NCBI RefSeq assembly: GCF_030403745.1
Contig: NZ_JAQMWP010000015.1
Location: 62,001-126,000 of the forward strand
Source of the DNA: Streptomyces sp. S.PB5
GTDB lineage: Bacteria; Actinomycetota; Actinomycetes; Streptomycetales; Streptomycetaceae
Reading direction: 5' to 3'
Length of the DNA stretch: 64,000 bases
Below, in pieces: positions 51,227-59,357 of the stretch. The position numbers were made by a program, and so were the translations under genes. The first letter of the stretch is position 1. Every line of letters starts with the position of its first letter. The notes under the pieces are model-generated. The model had not been told where the DNA came from and ran no database searches. It worked only from the letters and a program-made list of their open reading frames with translations.

Positions 51227-53122
51227 ATGCACACCCTGAACATCGGCATTCTGGCCCACGTCGACGCCGGTAAGACCAGCCTCACCGAGCGACTGCTCTT
51301 CGATCACGGCGCGATCGACCAGCTCGGCAGCGTCGACACCGGTGACACCCGGACGGACGACGGCGCGATCGAGCGGCAGCGCGGCATCACCATCCGCTCG
51401 GCGGTCGCCTCCTTCACCGTCGACGGCACCCGCGTCAACCTCATCGACACCCCGGGGCACTCCGACTTCATCGCCGAGGTCGAGCGCGCCCTGGAGGTCC
51501 TCGACGGCGCGGTCCTGGTCCTGTCCGCCGTGGAGGGCGTCCAGGCGCAGACCCGCGTCCTGATGCGCACCCTGCGCCGGCTGCGGCTGCCCACGCTGAT
51601 CTTCGTCAACAAGGTCGACCGTGCGGGCGCCCGCACGGAGGGCCTCCTCGACGACATCCGCCGCAAGCTGACCCCGCATGTCGCACCCCTCGGCACGGTC
51701 CGCGACATCGGCACACCGGACGCCCGCGTGACGCCCCTGCCGTACGGCGACCCGCTCGCCGAGTCCCTCGCCGACGTCGACCCCGGCATCCTCGCGGCGC
51801 TCGTGGACGGCCCCGCGCCGGCACCGGGCGACCTGCACCGGGCCCTCGCCGCCCGCACCGCCGACGGCTCCTTCCACCCCGTCCACTTCGGTTCGGCCCT
51901 CGGCGGCCAGGGCGTCGCCCACCTCGTCGAGGACATGGTCCGCCTGATCCCGCCCGCACCGACGACCGGCGCCACCGCCCCACGCGGCACGGTGTTCGCG
52001 GTCCGTCCGGGCCCCGGCGGCGAGCGCACGGCGTATCTCCGCCTGTACGACGGTGAGGTGACGGAGCGTCAGCGCCTCACGTTCCTGCGGCGCGAGGCCG
52101 ACGGCCGGACCGCCGAGGTGTGCGGCCGGGTGACGCGCCTCGATGTGATCGGCGGGGACGGCCCTCTCACCGCAGGCAACATCGCGGCGCTGACCGGTCT
52201 CGCGGGCATCCGCGTCGGCGACCGCCTCGGCGATCCCCCACGCTCGAACAGGGCTCGCGCGGGGGCGCCCCCATCCGACCGTGCCCCGCACTTCGCACCC
52301 CCGACCCTGGAGACCGAGGTCGCCGCCCGGCACCCCGGGCAGGCCGCCCCGCTGCGCGCCGCGCTCCTCGCCCTCGCCGACCAGGACCCGCTGATCCACG
52401 CCCGCCCCACCGCCACCGGCACCACCGCGCTGCTGCTGTACGGCGAGGTCCAGATGGAGGTGCTCGCGGCGACGCTGGCCCAGGACTTCGGTATCGAGGC
52501 CGACTTCGAGCCCGGGCGGGTGCGGTTGCTTGAGCGTCCGCGTGGGGTGGGCGAGGCCTGCGAGGAGTATCCGTGGCACGACCGCACCCGCTACTGGGCG
52601 AGGATCGGGCTGCGGGTGGCGCCCGCGGAGCGCGGCTCCGGCGGGGTGTTCACGTACGAGACCGAACTCGGCGCGCTGCCCCGGGCCTTCCACCAGGCGA
52701 TCGAGGAGACGGTCCACGCGAGCATGGCGACCGGGCTGTGCGGCGCGGCGGTGACGGACTACCGGGTCACACTGATCCGCTCCGGCTTCGTGGCGCCGCT
52801 CAGCACGGCCGCGGACTTCCGCGGGCTCACCCCGATCGTGCTGCGCCGGGCCCTGGAGCGGGCGCGGACGCGGCTGTACGAGCCGTACCACGCGTTCGAG
52901 ACGGAGGTCCCGCTGGACGCGCTGGCGCCGGTGAGCGCCCGTCTCTCCTCTCTGGGGGCCGAGTTCACCGGGACCACGGGCGGCAGCACGGCCTGGGTGA
53001 TCACCGGCGAACTGCCCGCGCGCCGGGTGCGCGAGGCCGAACTGGGGCTGCCGGGGCTGACGCACGGGGAGGGGGTGTGGTGGTCGAGCCGCTCCGGGGA
53101 CCGCGAACTGCCGTCCCGCTGA
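51227..53122 (+). CDS. Tet(M)/OtrA-type ribosomal protection GTPase
   Basis: The 631-residue EF-G-like protein starts at the ATG reading MHTLNIGILAHVDAGKTSLTER, the ribosomal-protection N-terminus. G2 is RQRGITIRSA, G3 DTPGHSDF and G4 NKVD. Domain IV and V match by ALPRAFHQAIEETVHASM and LRRALERARTRLYEPYHAFE. The family releases tetracyclines from the ribosome; Streptomyces producers and non-producers both carry copies. A 50-bp repeat-like segment interrupts the domain II-III linker in frame (52231-52280). It diverges from prs, placing three translation-linked genes together. Confidence 0.93.
   Translation: MHTLNIGILAHVDAGKTSLTERLLFDHGAIDQLGSVDTGDTRTDDGAIERQRGITIRSAVASFTVDGTRVNLIDTPGHSDFIAEVERALEVLDGAVLVLSAVEGVQAQTRVLMRTLRRLRLPTLIFVNKVDRAGARTEGLLDDIRRKLTPHVAPLGTVRDIGTPDARVTPLPYGDPLAESLADVDPGILAALVDGPAPAPGDLHRALAARTADGSFHPVHFGSALGGQGVAHLVEDMVRLIPPAPTTGATAPRGTVFAVRPGPGGERTAYLRLYDGEVTERQRLTFLRREADGRTAEVCGRVTRLDVIGGDGPLTAGNIAALTGLAGIRVGDRLGDPPRSNRARAGAPPSDRAPHFAPPTLETEVAARHPGQAAPLRAALLALADQDPLIHARPTATGTTALLLYGEVQMEVLAATLAQDFGIEADFEPGRVRLLERPRGVGEACEEYPWHDRTRYWARIGLRVAPAERGSGGVFTYETELGALPRAFHQAIEETVHASMATGLCGAAVTDYRVTLIRSGFVAPLSTAADFRGLTPIVLRRALERARTRLYEPYHAFETEVPLDALAPVSARLSSLGAEFTGTTGGSTAWVITGELPARRVREAELGLPGLTHGEGVWWSSRSGDRELPSR
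52231..52280. repeat. Repeat-like palindromic segment inside the ribosomal protection gene
   Basis: The segment begins GATCCCCCACGCTCGA and contains GGGGGC-GCCCCC (52261-52272). Its layout (CCCCCAC, CTCG, GGGGG, CCCCCATCC) resembles the roughly 45-bp palindromic elements dispersed between genes in Streptomyces. Here it adds about 16 residues (SNRARAGAPPSDR) without breaking the frame. The identity with that repeat family is from memory and unproven. Confidence 0.5.
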
Positions 53123-53131
53123 GCGGCGTCG

Positions 53132-54322
53132 TCACCAGGACACCGGCAGATGCAGCGGACTGCGTGTCATCTGTCCCACCCGCCACTCGATCGTCTCCGG
53201 GGTGAACTCGGCCCGCAGGTCAGGGAATCGGGCGGCGAGGTGGTGCAGGGCGAGTTCGAGTTCCAGCCGGGCGAGCCAGGCGCCGAGGCAGTGGTGGGGT
53301 CCGGCGCCGAAGGCGATGGTCGGCGAGTTCAGGGGCGCGGAGAGGTCGGGCGGGCCCGGCGGGAACACGTCGGGGTCGCGGCCCGCGGCATTGGTCTGGA
53401 GGGCGACCACACTGCCCGCGGGGATCAGCACCCCGCCGACCTCGACGTCCGCGACCGCGCGCCGGATCAGCCCGGGCAGCACCTTGCCCTCGCTGAGCGG
53501 GACGGTCCGCAGGAGCTGTTCGGCCGCGACCGCCGCCGACTCCTCGTCGCCGGCGAGCAGCGGCCAGCCGTCCCGGCCGTCGGTGAGGAGGTAGACCACG
53601 GAGTTGCCGAGCGCGGACATGGTGGTCTCGTGCCCGGCCACGATCAGACCACAGACCAGGGTGATCAGCCGGCGTTCCTCGATCCCCAGCTCGTCCCCGG
53701 CCGCCACCAGGCCGCTCACCAGGTCGTCGCCCGGGTCCTTGCGGCGCTCGGCGATCAGCCCGGCCGCGAACATCCCGAACTCCGTCATCGCCTCGACCAC
53801 CTCACCGGCCGTGTGGGCACCGCCGGACAGGGCGTGGTCGGCCCAGTGCCGGATGCGTTCGCGGTCGACGTGGTCGAGGCCCATCAGCCGGCAGATCACC
53901 GAGACGGGCAGCGGCCGGGTGAACCCCTCGACGATGTCGGCCGGTTGCGGCCGGGCGGCGAAGTCGTCGAGCAGTGCGGCGACCACCGAGGCCACCCAGG
54001 GCCGCCAGCGGGCGATGGCCCGCGGTGTGAACGCCCGCTGCACCGTGCCGCGCAGCACCTGGTGGGCGGGCCCGTCCTGGTTGACCAGCCCGTTCGGGTC
54101 GTCCAGCAGGTTCGGCACCACGAGCAGCGGCGGGGCGTCCGGGGCGTGCAGCGAACTCCGGTCGAACCGGGGGTCCATGAGCACCTGCCGCACTTCGGCG
54201 TACCGGGTCACGATCCACACCGGGGTGCCGGTGGCCAGGGTGCCGGGCCGGGGCGGTCCGGGCTCGGGGAGGTCGATGCGGTGCATGGGGCGAAGCGGCG
54301 GGGACGTGCTCTGTGCACTCAT
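53132..54322 (-). CDS. Cytochrome P450
   Basis: The 396-residue soluble P450 has I-helix AGHETTMSALG, K-helix E-x-x-R in AEQLLRTVP and heme loop FGAGPHHCLGAWLARLE. All invariant residues are intact, in contrast to the conservon P450. No ferredoxin lies beside it, so it must borrow electrons. Its stop is 9 bp from that of the ribosomal protection gene. Subfamily cannot be given from sequence alone. Confidence 0.94.
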   Translation of the reverse strand: MSAQSTSPPLRPMHRIDLPEPGPPRPGTLATGTPVWIVTRYAEVRQVLMDPRFDRSSLHAPDAPPLLVVPNLLDDPNGLVNQDGPAHQVLRGTVQRAFTPRAIARWRPWVASVVAALLDDFAARPQPADIVEGFTRPLPVSVICRLMGLDHVDRERIRHWADHALSGGAHTAGEVVEAMTEFGMFAAGLIAERRKDPGDDLVSGLVAAGDELGIEERRLITLVCGLIVAGHETTMSALGNSVVYLLTDGRDGWPLLAGDEESAAVAAEQLLRTVPLSEGKVLPGLIRRAVADVEVGGVLIPAGSVVALQTNAAGRDPDVFPPGPPDLSAPLNSPTIAFGAGPHHCLGAWLARLELELALHHLAARFPDLRAEFTPETIEWRVGQMTRSPLHLPVSW

Positions 54323-54465
54323 CCGGTTCTCCAGAAGCGCCCGTTCGGTCGGTCTTCCACGCTAGTGCGCCGCCCGTGCCTCCGTCAGCGGTGGCAATCG
54401 GCCAACGCCGCTGTCTGCCAAGGGTTTTGAGGGGCATTCGTTGAACAAGGAAGGAGGGCCGTCGC

Positions 54466-55128
54466 ATGACGACTCCCATCAGGCGCATGTCCAAGCGCAT
54501 GCCCGGCTGGGCGAAGTTGGTGAGCGCCGTGGTATTGGTGCTCGTCGTCTTCTTCGCCGGTATCCGGCTGAGCGTGCTCCCGGGCCTCAAGGACCTGTTC
54601 GGCACGGAGACCAACGACCGCTCCGGTCCCGCACTGCTGCAGTCCATCCAGGACATCAGCCGTTACGACGCCGCCTCCGGCAATTTCCAGATCGTCGTGG
54701 ACCTGGAGAAGGACACCAAGTACCTGCCCGACGCGATCCGCGGCTCCCGCACCCTGTACGTCGGGGCGGGCACCGTCGACGCCTATGTCGACCTCGGCAA
54801 GGTCGGCGAGAACGATGTGACGGTCAACGAGGACCGCACGTCCGCGACGCTGGTCCTGCCTCACGCCCAGCTCGGCAAGCCGGCCCTGGACGCCGACCGC
54901 TCCTACGCGGTGTCCAAGCAGCGGGGTCTGCTCGACCGTCTCGGCGATCTGTTCTCCGACAACCCCAACGGCGAGCAGGCCGTGCAGAAGCTCGCGGTGA
55001 AGCACATCGGCGAGGCCGCGACGAAGAGCGGGCTGGTCGAGCGCGCCGAGACCAACACCACGGACATGCTGGAAGGCCTGCTGCGCTCCCTCGGCTTCAA
55101 GGAGGTGAGCGTGTCGTTCAAGGCCTGA
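54466..55128 (+). CDS. DUF4230 membrane-anchored protein
   Basis: The 220-residue protein starts behind AGGAGG. One N-terminal membrane helix (LVSAVVLVLVVFFAGIRLSVL) is followed by an external DUF4230 domain: IQDISRYDAASGNFQIVVDL and GTVDAYVDLGKVGENDVTV, with VKHIGEAATKSGLVERAETNT near the end. The family is widespread and of unknown role. It stands alone, divergent from the P450 gene. Confidence 0.92.
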   Translation: MTTPIRRMSKRMPGWAKLVSAVVLVLVVFFAGIRLSVLPGLKDLFGTETNDRSGPALLQSIQDISRYDAASGNFQIVVDLEKDTKYLPDAIRGSRTLYVGAGTVDAYVDLGKVGENDVTVNEDRTSATLVLPHAQLGKPALDADRSYAVSKQRGLLDRLGDLFSDNPNGEQAVQKLAVKHIGEAATKSGLVERAETNTTDMLEGLLRSLGFKEVSVSFKA

Positions 55129-55632
55129 TCAGGAGGTCAGGAGGTCAGGATGCCCGGCAGGGCCAGGGCGCCGAGCAGTGCGGCGCCCACCAGCAGCCAG
55201 GCGACGTAGTCCCCGATGTGCCCGGACTGGAGCTTGCGCAGGGGCAGCCGCCCAGGCCGGTGCGGTGAGCAGCTTCGGACGGGTGACCGCCACGACGGCG
55301 CCCCCGGACCCGGCTTCGTTCACGGCGTGCGACACGACGCCGGCGAAGCCGGGTGCCGCCCCGACCGCGAGCGCCCCCGAGAGCAGCACGGCAGGGACCG
55401 CCGTCATGGTGTCCGGCACCCGGCGCAGCCGCCGCCCGGTCTCGGGGCGTTCCCCAAAACCGGTCGTCTCGTACTCGTCCCCGCTCTCCGGCCTCGGACC
55501 GAGCCCGACGAACACCCGTGCGGCGACCCGCAGCACCGCTCCGGCGGTCACCGCGCTCGCCACGACGTACAGCAGGGCCAGCGGGGCGCCCGCGGCTACG
55601 GAGGCGATTGGATCCGAGGATCCGCCGCAGAG
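55129..55632 (-). pseudogene. C-terminal remnant of an Mrp/complex I-type antiporter subunit (MnhD-like)
   Basis: The minus strand reads SDPIASVAAGAPLALLYVV, ASAVTAGAVLRVAARVFVGL, then EYETTGFGERPETGRRLRRV and MTAVPAVLLSGALAVGAAPG, the last helices of an MnhD/NuoN-like subunit. After about 55270 the frame shifts. A second frame gives LRKLQSGHIGDYVAWLLVGA and ALLGALALPGILTS before a stop, which is the expected C-terminus. The N-terminal two thirds are absent and the homology stops at the end of the AraC gene. The fragment is the right-hand stump of a broken operon. Confidence 0.75.
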
Positions 55633-56463
55633 TCAGGAAGAGATCGGAGCGCCGGTGCGAAGGCGCTTGTAACGTGCGGGTGTGGTGCCCACGTGGCGTG
55701 TGAAGTGTCGGTTCAGGTGGGCTTGGTCGTGGAATCCCACGGTTGTGGCGACCTCGGCGGGCCGGTGACCGTCGAGGAGGAGTCGGCGTGCTTGATCGAT
55801 GCGCTTGCCGGTGAGGTAGGTGTGTGGCGGCAGGCCGTAGGTCTGCTTGAAGCAGCGGATCAGGTGGGTGGGGTGGGCATGCAGGATGGCGGCGGCGTCG
55901 TGCAGGGACATACCGACGTGGATCCGTGAGTCCAGTAGTTCCCGCAGCTCGGCGGCAAGCCGGTTTGCCTCACGCCCCGGTGAGCGGGGCTGGAGCGCGT
56001 CGAGGTGGAAGTGGAGTCGTTCACGGATGAGCGAGAGGCGGGACTCGGCTTCGAACCCGTCTCCGGCATGGACGAGAGCGGCGTGCAACTGGTCGATCCG
56101 GTAGCGCAGCAGCCCGTCGTTGAAGACTGGAGCGTCCACCGCGCGGCCGGCCAAACGCTGCGGGAGTACGGAGTCGTCGAGGTAGAGGTTGCGCTTGCGG
56201 AAGCCTGCCGCCGTGACGGTCCGACCGTCATGAGGGACGCCGGGAGGCAGCAGGAGGACGCTGGCGGTACCGGTCGCGCCATGGCGGCGGCGGTCGAGTG
56301 TGAAGTCGACCGAGCCATGGTCGAGGATCATCAGGTCCCACGTGTCGTGAGTGTGGGCCGGGTACGCGTGGTCGGTGAAGTGCGCGTGGAAGACCTCGGC
56401 GATCCCCGGGACTGGCGGTCTCCAGGCGCTGATGGACGTGCGGGGTCGGTCTCCGGTTGCCAT
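55633..56463 (-). CDS. AraC-family regulator (acquired cassette)
   Basis: The 276-residue protein starts MATGDRPRT. The N-terminal cupin domain includes FTDHAYPAHTHDTWDLMILD and LLLPPGVPHDGRTV. The C-terminal double helix-turn-helix is LHDAAAILHAHPTHLIRCFK and PAEVATTVGFHDQAHLNRHF. Codon usage is noticeably less GC-rich than in neighbours. It diverges from the cupin gene by 107 bp and should control it. The pair sits between fragments of an Mrp antiporter operon. Confidence 0.92.
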   Translation of the reverse strand: MATGDRPRTSISAWRPPVPGIAEVFHAHFTDHAYPAHTHDTWDLMILDHGSVDFTLDRRRHGATGTASVLLLPPGVPHDGRTVTAAGFRKRNLYLDDSVLPQRLAGRAVDAPVFNDGLLRYRIDQLHAALVHAGDGFEAESRLSLIRERLHFHLDALQPRSPGREANRLAAELRELLDSRIHVGMSLHDAAAILHAHPTHLIRCFKQTYGLPPHTYLTGKRIDQARRLLLDGHRPAEVATTVGFHDQAHLNRHFTRHVGTTPARYKRLRTGAPISS

Positions 56464-56570
56464 GCCAGGAACGTACAAGACTGGCGGAGTCCGGGCGCGG
56501 CAGGATCGTGACGCCGGCCGGAGGGCCTGAGAGGTCGCTCCCGGTTGACCGGCTTTGGGAAGGATGCCGT

Positions 56571-56942
56571 ATGTCCAAGTCTGCTGTTCCTGTCAACCTC
56601 TCCGACAAGCTGTCGCAGTTCAGCGAGCTGTGGTCGCAGAAGAAAGTGGCTGTGCTGAACGACTACGAGGTCAAGCTGGCCAAACTGAAGGGGGAATTCG
56701 TCTGGCACACCCACGAGGACACCGATGAACTGTTCCTGGTCATCAGCGGGCGGCTCACCATCCAGCTCAGGGATGCCGATGTGGTGCTGGAACCTGGCGA
56801 GTTGTTCGTGGTTCCGCGTGGAGTCGAACACTGCCCTGTGGCAGAGGAGGAGACCGCGATCCTGTTGTTCGAACCGGCGGGAACGCTCAACACCGGTGAC
56901 GCAGGAGGGCCGATGACCAAGGCCGCCGAGATCCTCAGCTGA
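56571..56942 (+). CDS. Cupin-domain protein (acquired cassette)
   Basis: The 123-residue protein starts at the ATG behind GGAAGG. It is a single cupin: GEFVWHTHEDTDELFLVISG is motif 1 with the metal His, His and Glu, and PGELFVVPRGVEHCP is motif 2 with its His. It could be a small metal-dependent enzyme or a mannose-6-phosphate-isomerase-like binding protein. Base composition is lower in GC than the flanks, consistent with transfer together with the divergent AraC gene. Confidence 0.9.
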   Translation: MSKSAVPVNLSDKLSQFSELWSQKKVAVLNDYEVKLAKLKGEFVWHTHEDTDELFLVISGRLTIQLRDADVVLEPGELFVVPRGVEHCPVAEEETAILLFEPAGTLNTGDAGGPMTKAAEILS

Positions 56943-56959
56943 CATGCAGGGCCCGGGTC

Positions 56960-57304
56960 TGCACGGTGTGGTTCGGGTGGTGCCAGCACGACCGCGGCGC
57001 CGAACCCGGCGACCGCCCAGATGACACCCCAGGCGCGGGGCGGGTCCTCGGCGAGTTCGTCGACGAGGAGCCGCGTGAAGACGAGGGTGCCGACGGGGCC
57101 GAGCAGGGCGAGGACCAGGGCCAGATCGACGTAGGACGGGCGGCCGTAGCCGTGGGCGAGCAGGAGGAGGGCCGGGCAGGCCAGGGCGGTGGAGAGGTTC
57201 TGGGCCACGACGCGGCGGCGCATTGGTCCGGTGGCTACGCCCCAGAGGGTCGCGCCGATTCCGGCACCGAGCGCGACGGTCGCGGCGAGGGTCCAGCCGT
57301 TCAC
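56960..57304 (-). pseudogene. Truncated MnhF/MrpF-like antiporter subunit
   Basis: From a GTG at 57304 the minus strand reads VNGWTLAATVALGAGIGATL, then GYGRPSYVDLALVLALLGPV and GTLVFTRLLVDELAED, the MnhF pattern of three helices. The normal C-terminus is missing. After AVAGFGAAVVLAPPE the frame runs on antisense through the cupin gene. The truncation point coincides with the edge of the AraC/cupin cassette. Confidence 0.75.
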
Positions 57305-57424
57305 CGTCCCGCCACCACCCGGCGCGCGGCCGTCGCCGCGAGTGCCCCCACAGCTGCGGATGCGGCCCCGACGACGAGTTCCAGGGGCCTCGGCCGCGGT
57401 GAGCAGCGTCCTACGCCGGTTCAT
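57303..57424 (-). pseudogene. Decayed small membrane protein upstream of MnhF (MnhE-like)
   Basis: An ATG at 57424 with GAGGAG seven bases ahead begins MNRRRTLLTAAEA. A different frame then gives RPLELVVGAASAAVGALAAT and AARRVVAGR and stops at the MnhF start. Together they look like the two ends of a short MnhE-like gene with its middle deleted and the frame changed. Confidence 0.55.
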
Positions 57425-57651
57425 GTGCCATCTCCTCGGGCCCCGACGCGACCGGAATGACTACTGATGCGGCTTTCGCGCCATCCAAACACCGTCGCGA
57501 CGGCGGAGGGTGGCGGCGCGCTCGGGTCCGGTCCCGGAGTGCCCCGCCCGTACGAAGAGAAACCGGGGCGGTATCGGGGCGGGGCCGCATTCTCGGGCGG
57601 TTCGCGGGTAATCGCCTTACGACGCAGGGAAGTTGAAGACTGGAGGACCGC

Positions 57652-58206
57652 ATGGCCCGTGCAGCCTTACGTCCGCGTTCCGCGTTCCGCCTGCGTAACC
57701 CCAAGCCCGCGAAGCCCGCTCCGCCGCCCGCGCCCGCGCCTTCGTCCGAGAAGGCACGGCGGAGCCCGCTCGCCTTCGTCCGCCGTCTGGTGGGGATGGT
57801 GGCGGCGTTCGCCTTCATGGTGGCGTTCGCCGTGGTGCTGGCCCGGCTGACGCTGGAGCCGTCACCCGCGTCGGAGGCGCTGACGCACACCAATCTGCAT
57901 CCGGGCCGCTCCCTGAAGGCCTATCTCGACCAGCCCGAACTGCGGGACGCCGTCAAGCAGATCGGCGGCAACATCCTGCTGGGGGTCCCGTTCGGGATCC
58001 TGGTCCCCGTACTGGCCCCGCGGACACGCGGGGTTCTTCGTGTGCTGCTGCTGACGGCGGTCGTGATGCTCCTCGTGGAGTTCGCGCAGGGTGCGCTGGT
58101 GACCGGCCGGGCCTTCGACATCGACGACGTCATCCTCAACACCACGGGCGCGCTGATCGGCTATGTGCTTCTGGGGCGGCGGCTGAGCCGGGCCGTGCAC
58201 CGCTGA
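57652..58206 (+). CDS. VanZ-family membrane protein with TTA codon
   Basis: The 184-residue protein has a Pro/Ala-rich cytoplasmic N-terminus, then about four helices. LKQIGGNILLGVPFGILVPV-like and LVEFAQGALVTGRAFDIDDV segments are the VanZ signature. VanZ-like proteins affect glycopeptide susceptibility in some bacteria, but most are of unknown role. Codon 6 (57667-57669) is TTA, so expression is likely bldA-dependent. The stop is 2 bp from that of the convergent TauE gene. The 227-bp gap before it contains no gene. Confidence 0.9.
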   Translation: MARAALRPRSAFRLRNPKPAKPAPPPAPAPSSEKARRSPLAFVRRLVGMVAAFAFMVAFAVVLARLTLEPSPASEALTHTNLHPGRSLKAYLDQPELRDAVKQIGGNILLGVPFGILVPVLAPRTRGVLRVLLLTAVVMLLVEFAQGALVTGRAFDIDDVILNTTGALIGYVLLGRRLSRAVHR

Positions 58207-58208
58207 GC

Positions 58209-58982
58209 TCAGCGCACCGACAGGTGTACGAGGGCCACCGTGCCCACCACCACGATGAGCGAGCGCAGCACGGCCGGGCGCAGCCGCCGCCCGGCCGCGG
58301 CGCCGAGCTGCCCGCCGACGGCGGAGCCGACCGCGAGCAGGGCGACGGCCGTCCAGTCGAAGTCTGCGGCGACGAGGAAGAAGAGCGCGGCGACGCCGTT
58401 GACGACGGCGACGAGGACGTTCTTGACGGCGTTGAGGCGTTGCAGTCCGTCGTCGAGGCGCAGGCCCATCAGGCAGACGTAGACCGTGCCCTGGGCGGCG
58501 GAGAAGTAGCCGCCGTAGACGCTCGCGAGGGTCAGGCCGATCAGGAGCGGCGGGCCGCCGTCGGTCTGCGCGACCGTCTTGCCGGTCCGGGTGCGCCGCG
58601 CCTGCAGTCCGCGGCCGATCAGGGGCTGGAGGGCGACCAGGACGAGGGCGAGGCCCACCAGGACGGGCACGACCGCCTCGAACGCGGAGGACGGCAGCGC
58701 CAGCAGGAGCGTGGCGCCCGTGAGGCCGCCGCACAGGGCGCCCGCGCTCCATTTCAGGACGCGCCGCCGCTGGCCGGCCAGTTCCCTCCGGTATCCGATG
58801 GCCGCGCTGATCGAGCCGGGCACGAGACCGAGCGCGTTGGAGACCGTGGCGGTGACCGGTGGCAGTCCGGTGGCGAGCAGCACCGGGAAGCTGATCAGCG
58901 TGCCGGTGCCGACGGCGGCGTTGACCGTGCCGGCGCCGAGTCCCGCGGCGAGGACGGCGAGCATCTCCCCTGGAGCTTCCAT
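58209..58982 (-). CDS. TauE/SafE-family exporter
   Basis: The 257-residue membrane protein has eight predicted helices in two repeats. The repeat signatures are GAGTVNAAVGTGTLISFPVL and ASVYGGYFSAAQGTVYVCLM, typical of TauE/SafE (DUF81). Members export sulfite, sulfoacetate or other organic anions. No sulfur-metabolism gene adjoins, so substrate is open. Confidence 0.93.
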   Translation of the reverse strand: MEAPGEMLAVLAAGLGAGTVNAAVGTGTLISFPVLLATGLPPVTATVSNALGLVPGSISAAIGYRRELAGQRRRVLKWSAGALCGGLTGATLLLALPSSAFEAVVPVLVGLALVLVALQPLIGRGLQARRTRTGKTVAQTDGGPPLLIGLTLASVYGGYFSAAQGTVYVCLMGLRLDDGLQRLNAVKNVLVAVVNGVAALFFLVAADFDWTAVALLAVGSAVGGQLGAAAGRRLRPAVLRSLIVVVGTVALVHLSVR

Positions 58983-59045
58983 GCCGGAAGCCTAGGAACC
59001 GAACGCTTCGGCACCGCCCGAAGGGTCCCGCACCGGCGGCGGGTC

Positions 59046-59282
59046 CTAGTGGCGGTGCCAGGTGAACTTGTCGCCGCCCACCCAGCGGACCACGTCCGGG
59101 TCGTCCAGGTCGTGGACCGTGATGCCCCACGCCGCGGCGGCCTCCAGCACATCGGTGACGGCCTTCGCCTCACCGACCACTTCCCCGTCGATCTCCACGA
59201 TCCGGAACGGCGGCGTGCCGGGCTGCACGCCGAGCACCATGATCCGCGGGTTGGAGATGTGCGGGCTCGCGATTTCGGTCAT
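59046..59282 (-). CDS. Conserved small actinobacterial protein
   Basis: The 78-residue protein starts MTEIASPHISNPRIMVLGV and ends GGDKFTWHRH. It has the strand pattern IVEIDGEVVGEAKAVTDVLE. I do not recognise a family name. The well-formed composition and codon bias argue that it is real. It diverges from the PHP gene by 75 bp. Confidence 0.72.
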   Translation of the reverse strand: MTEIASPHISNPRIMVLGVQPGTPPFRIVEIDGEVVGEAKAVTDVLEAAAAWGITVHDLDDPDVVRWVGGDKFTWHRH

Positions 59283-59357
59283 GCAATAGAGCGTAGAGCG
59301 GATCGCACGACCGCGAACCTCGCGAGTCGGGCGCGGAACAGGTCGGAGGAGATGGCG

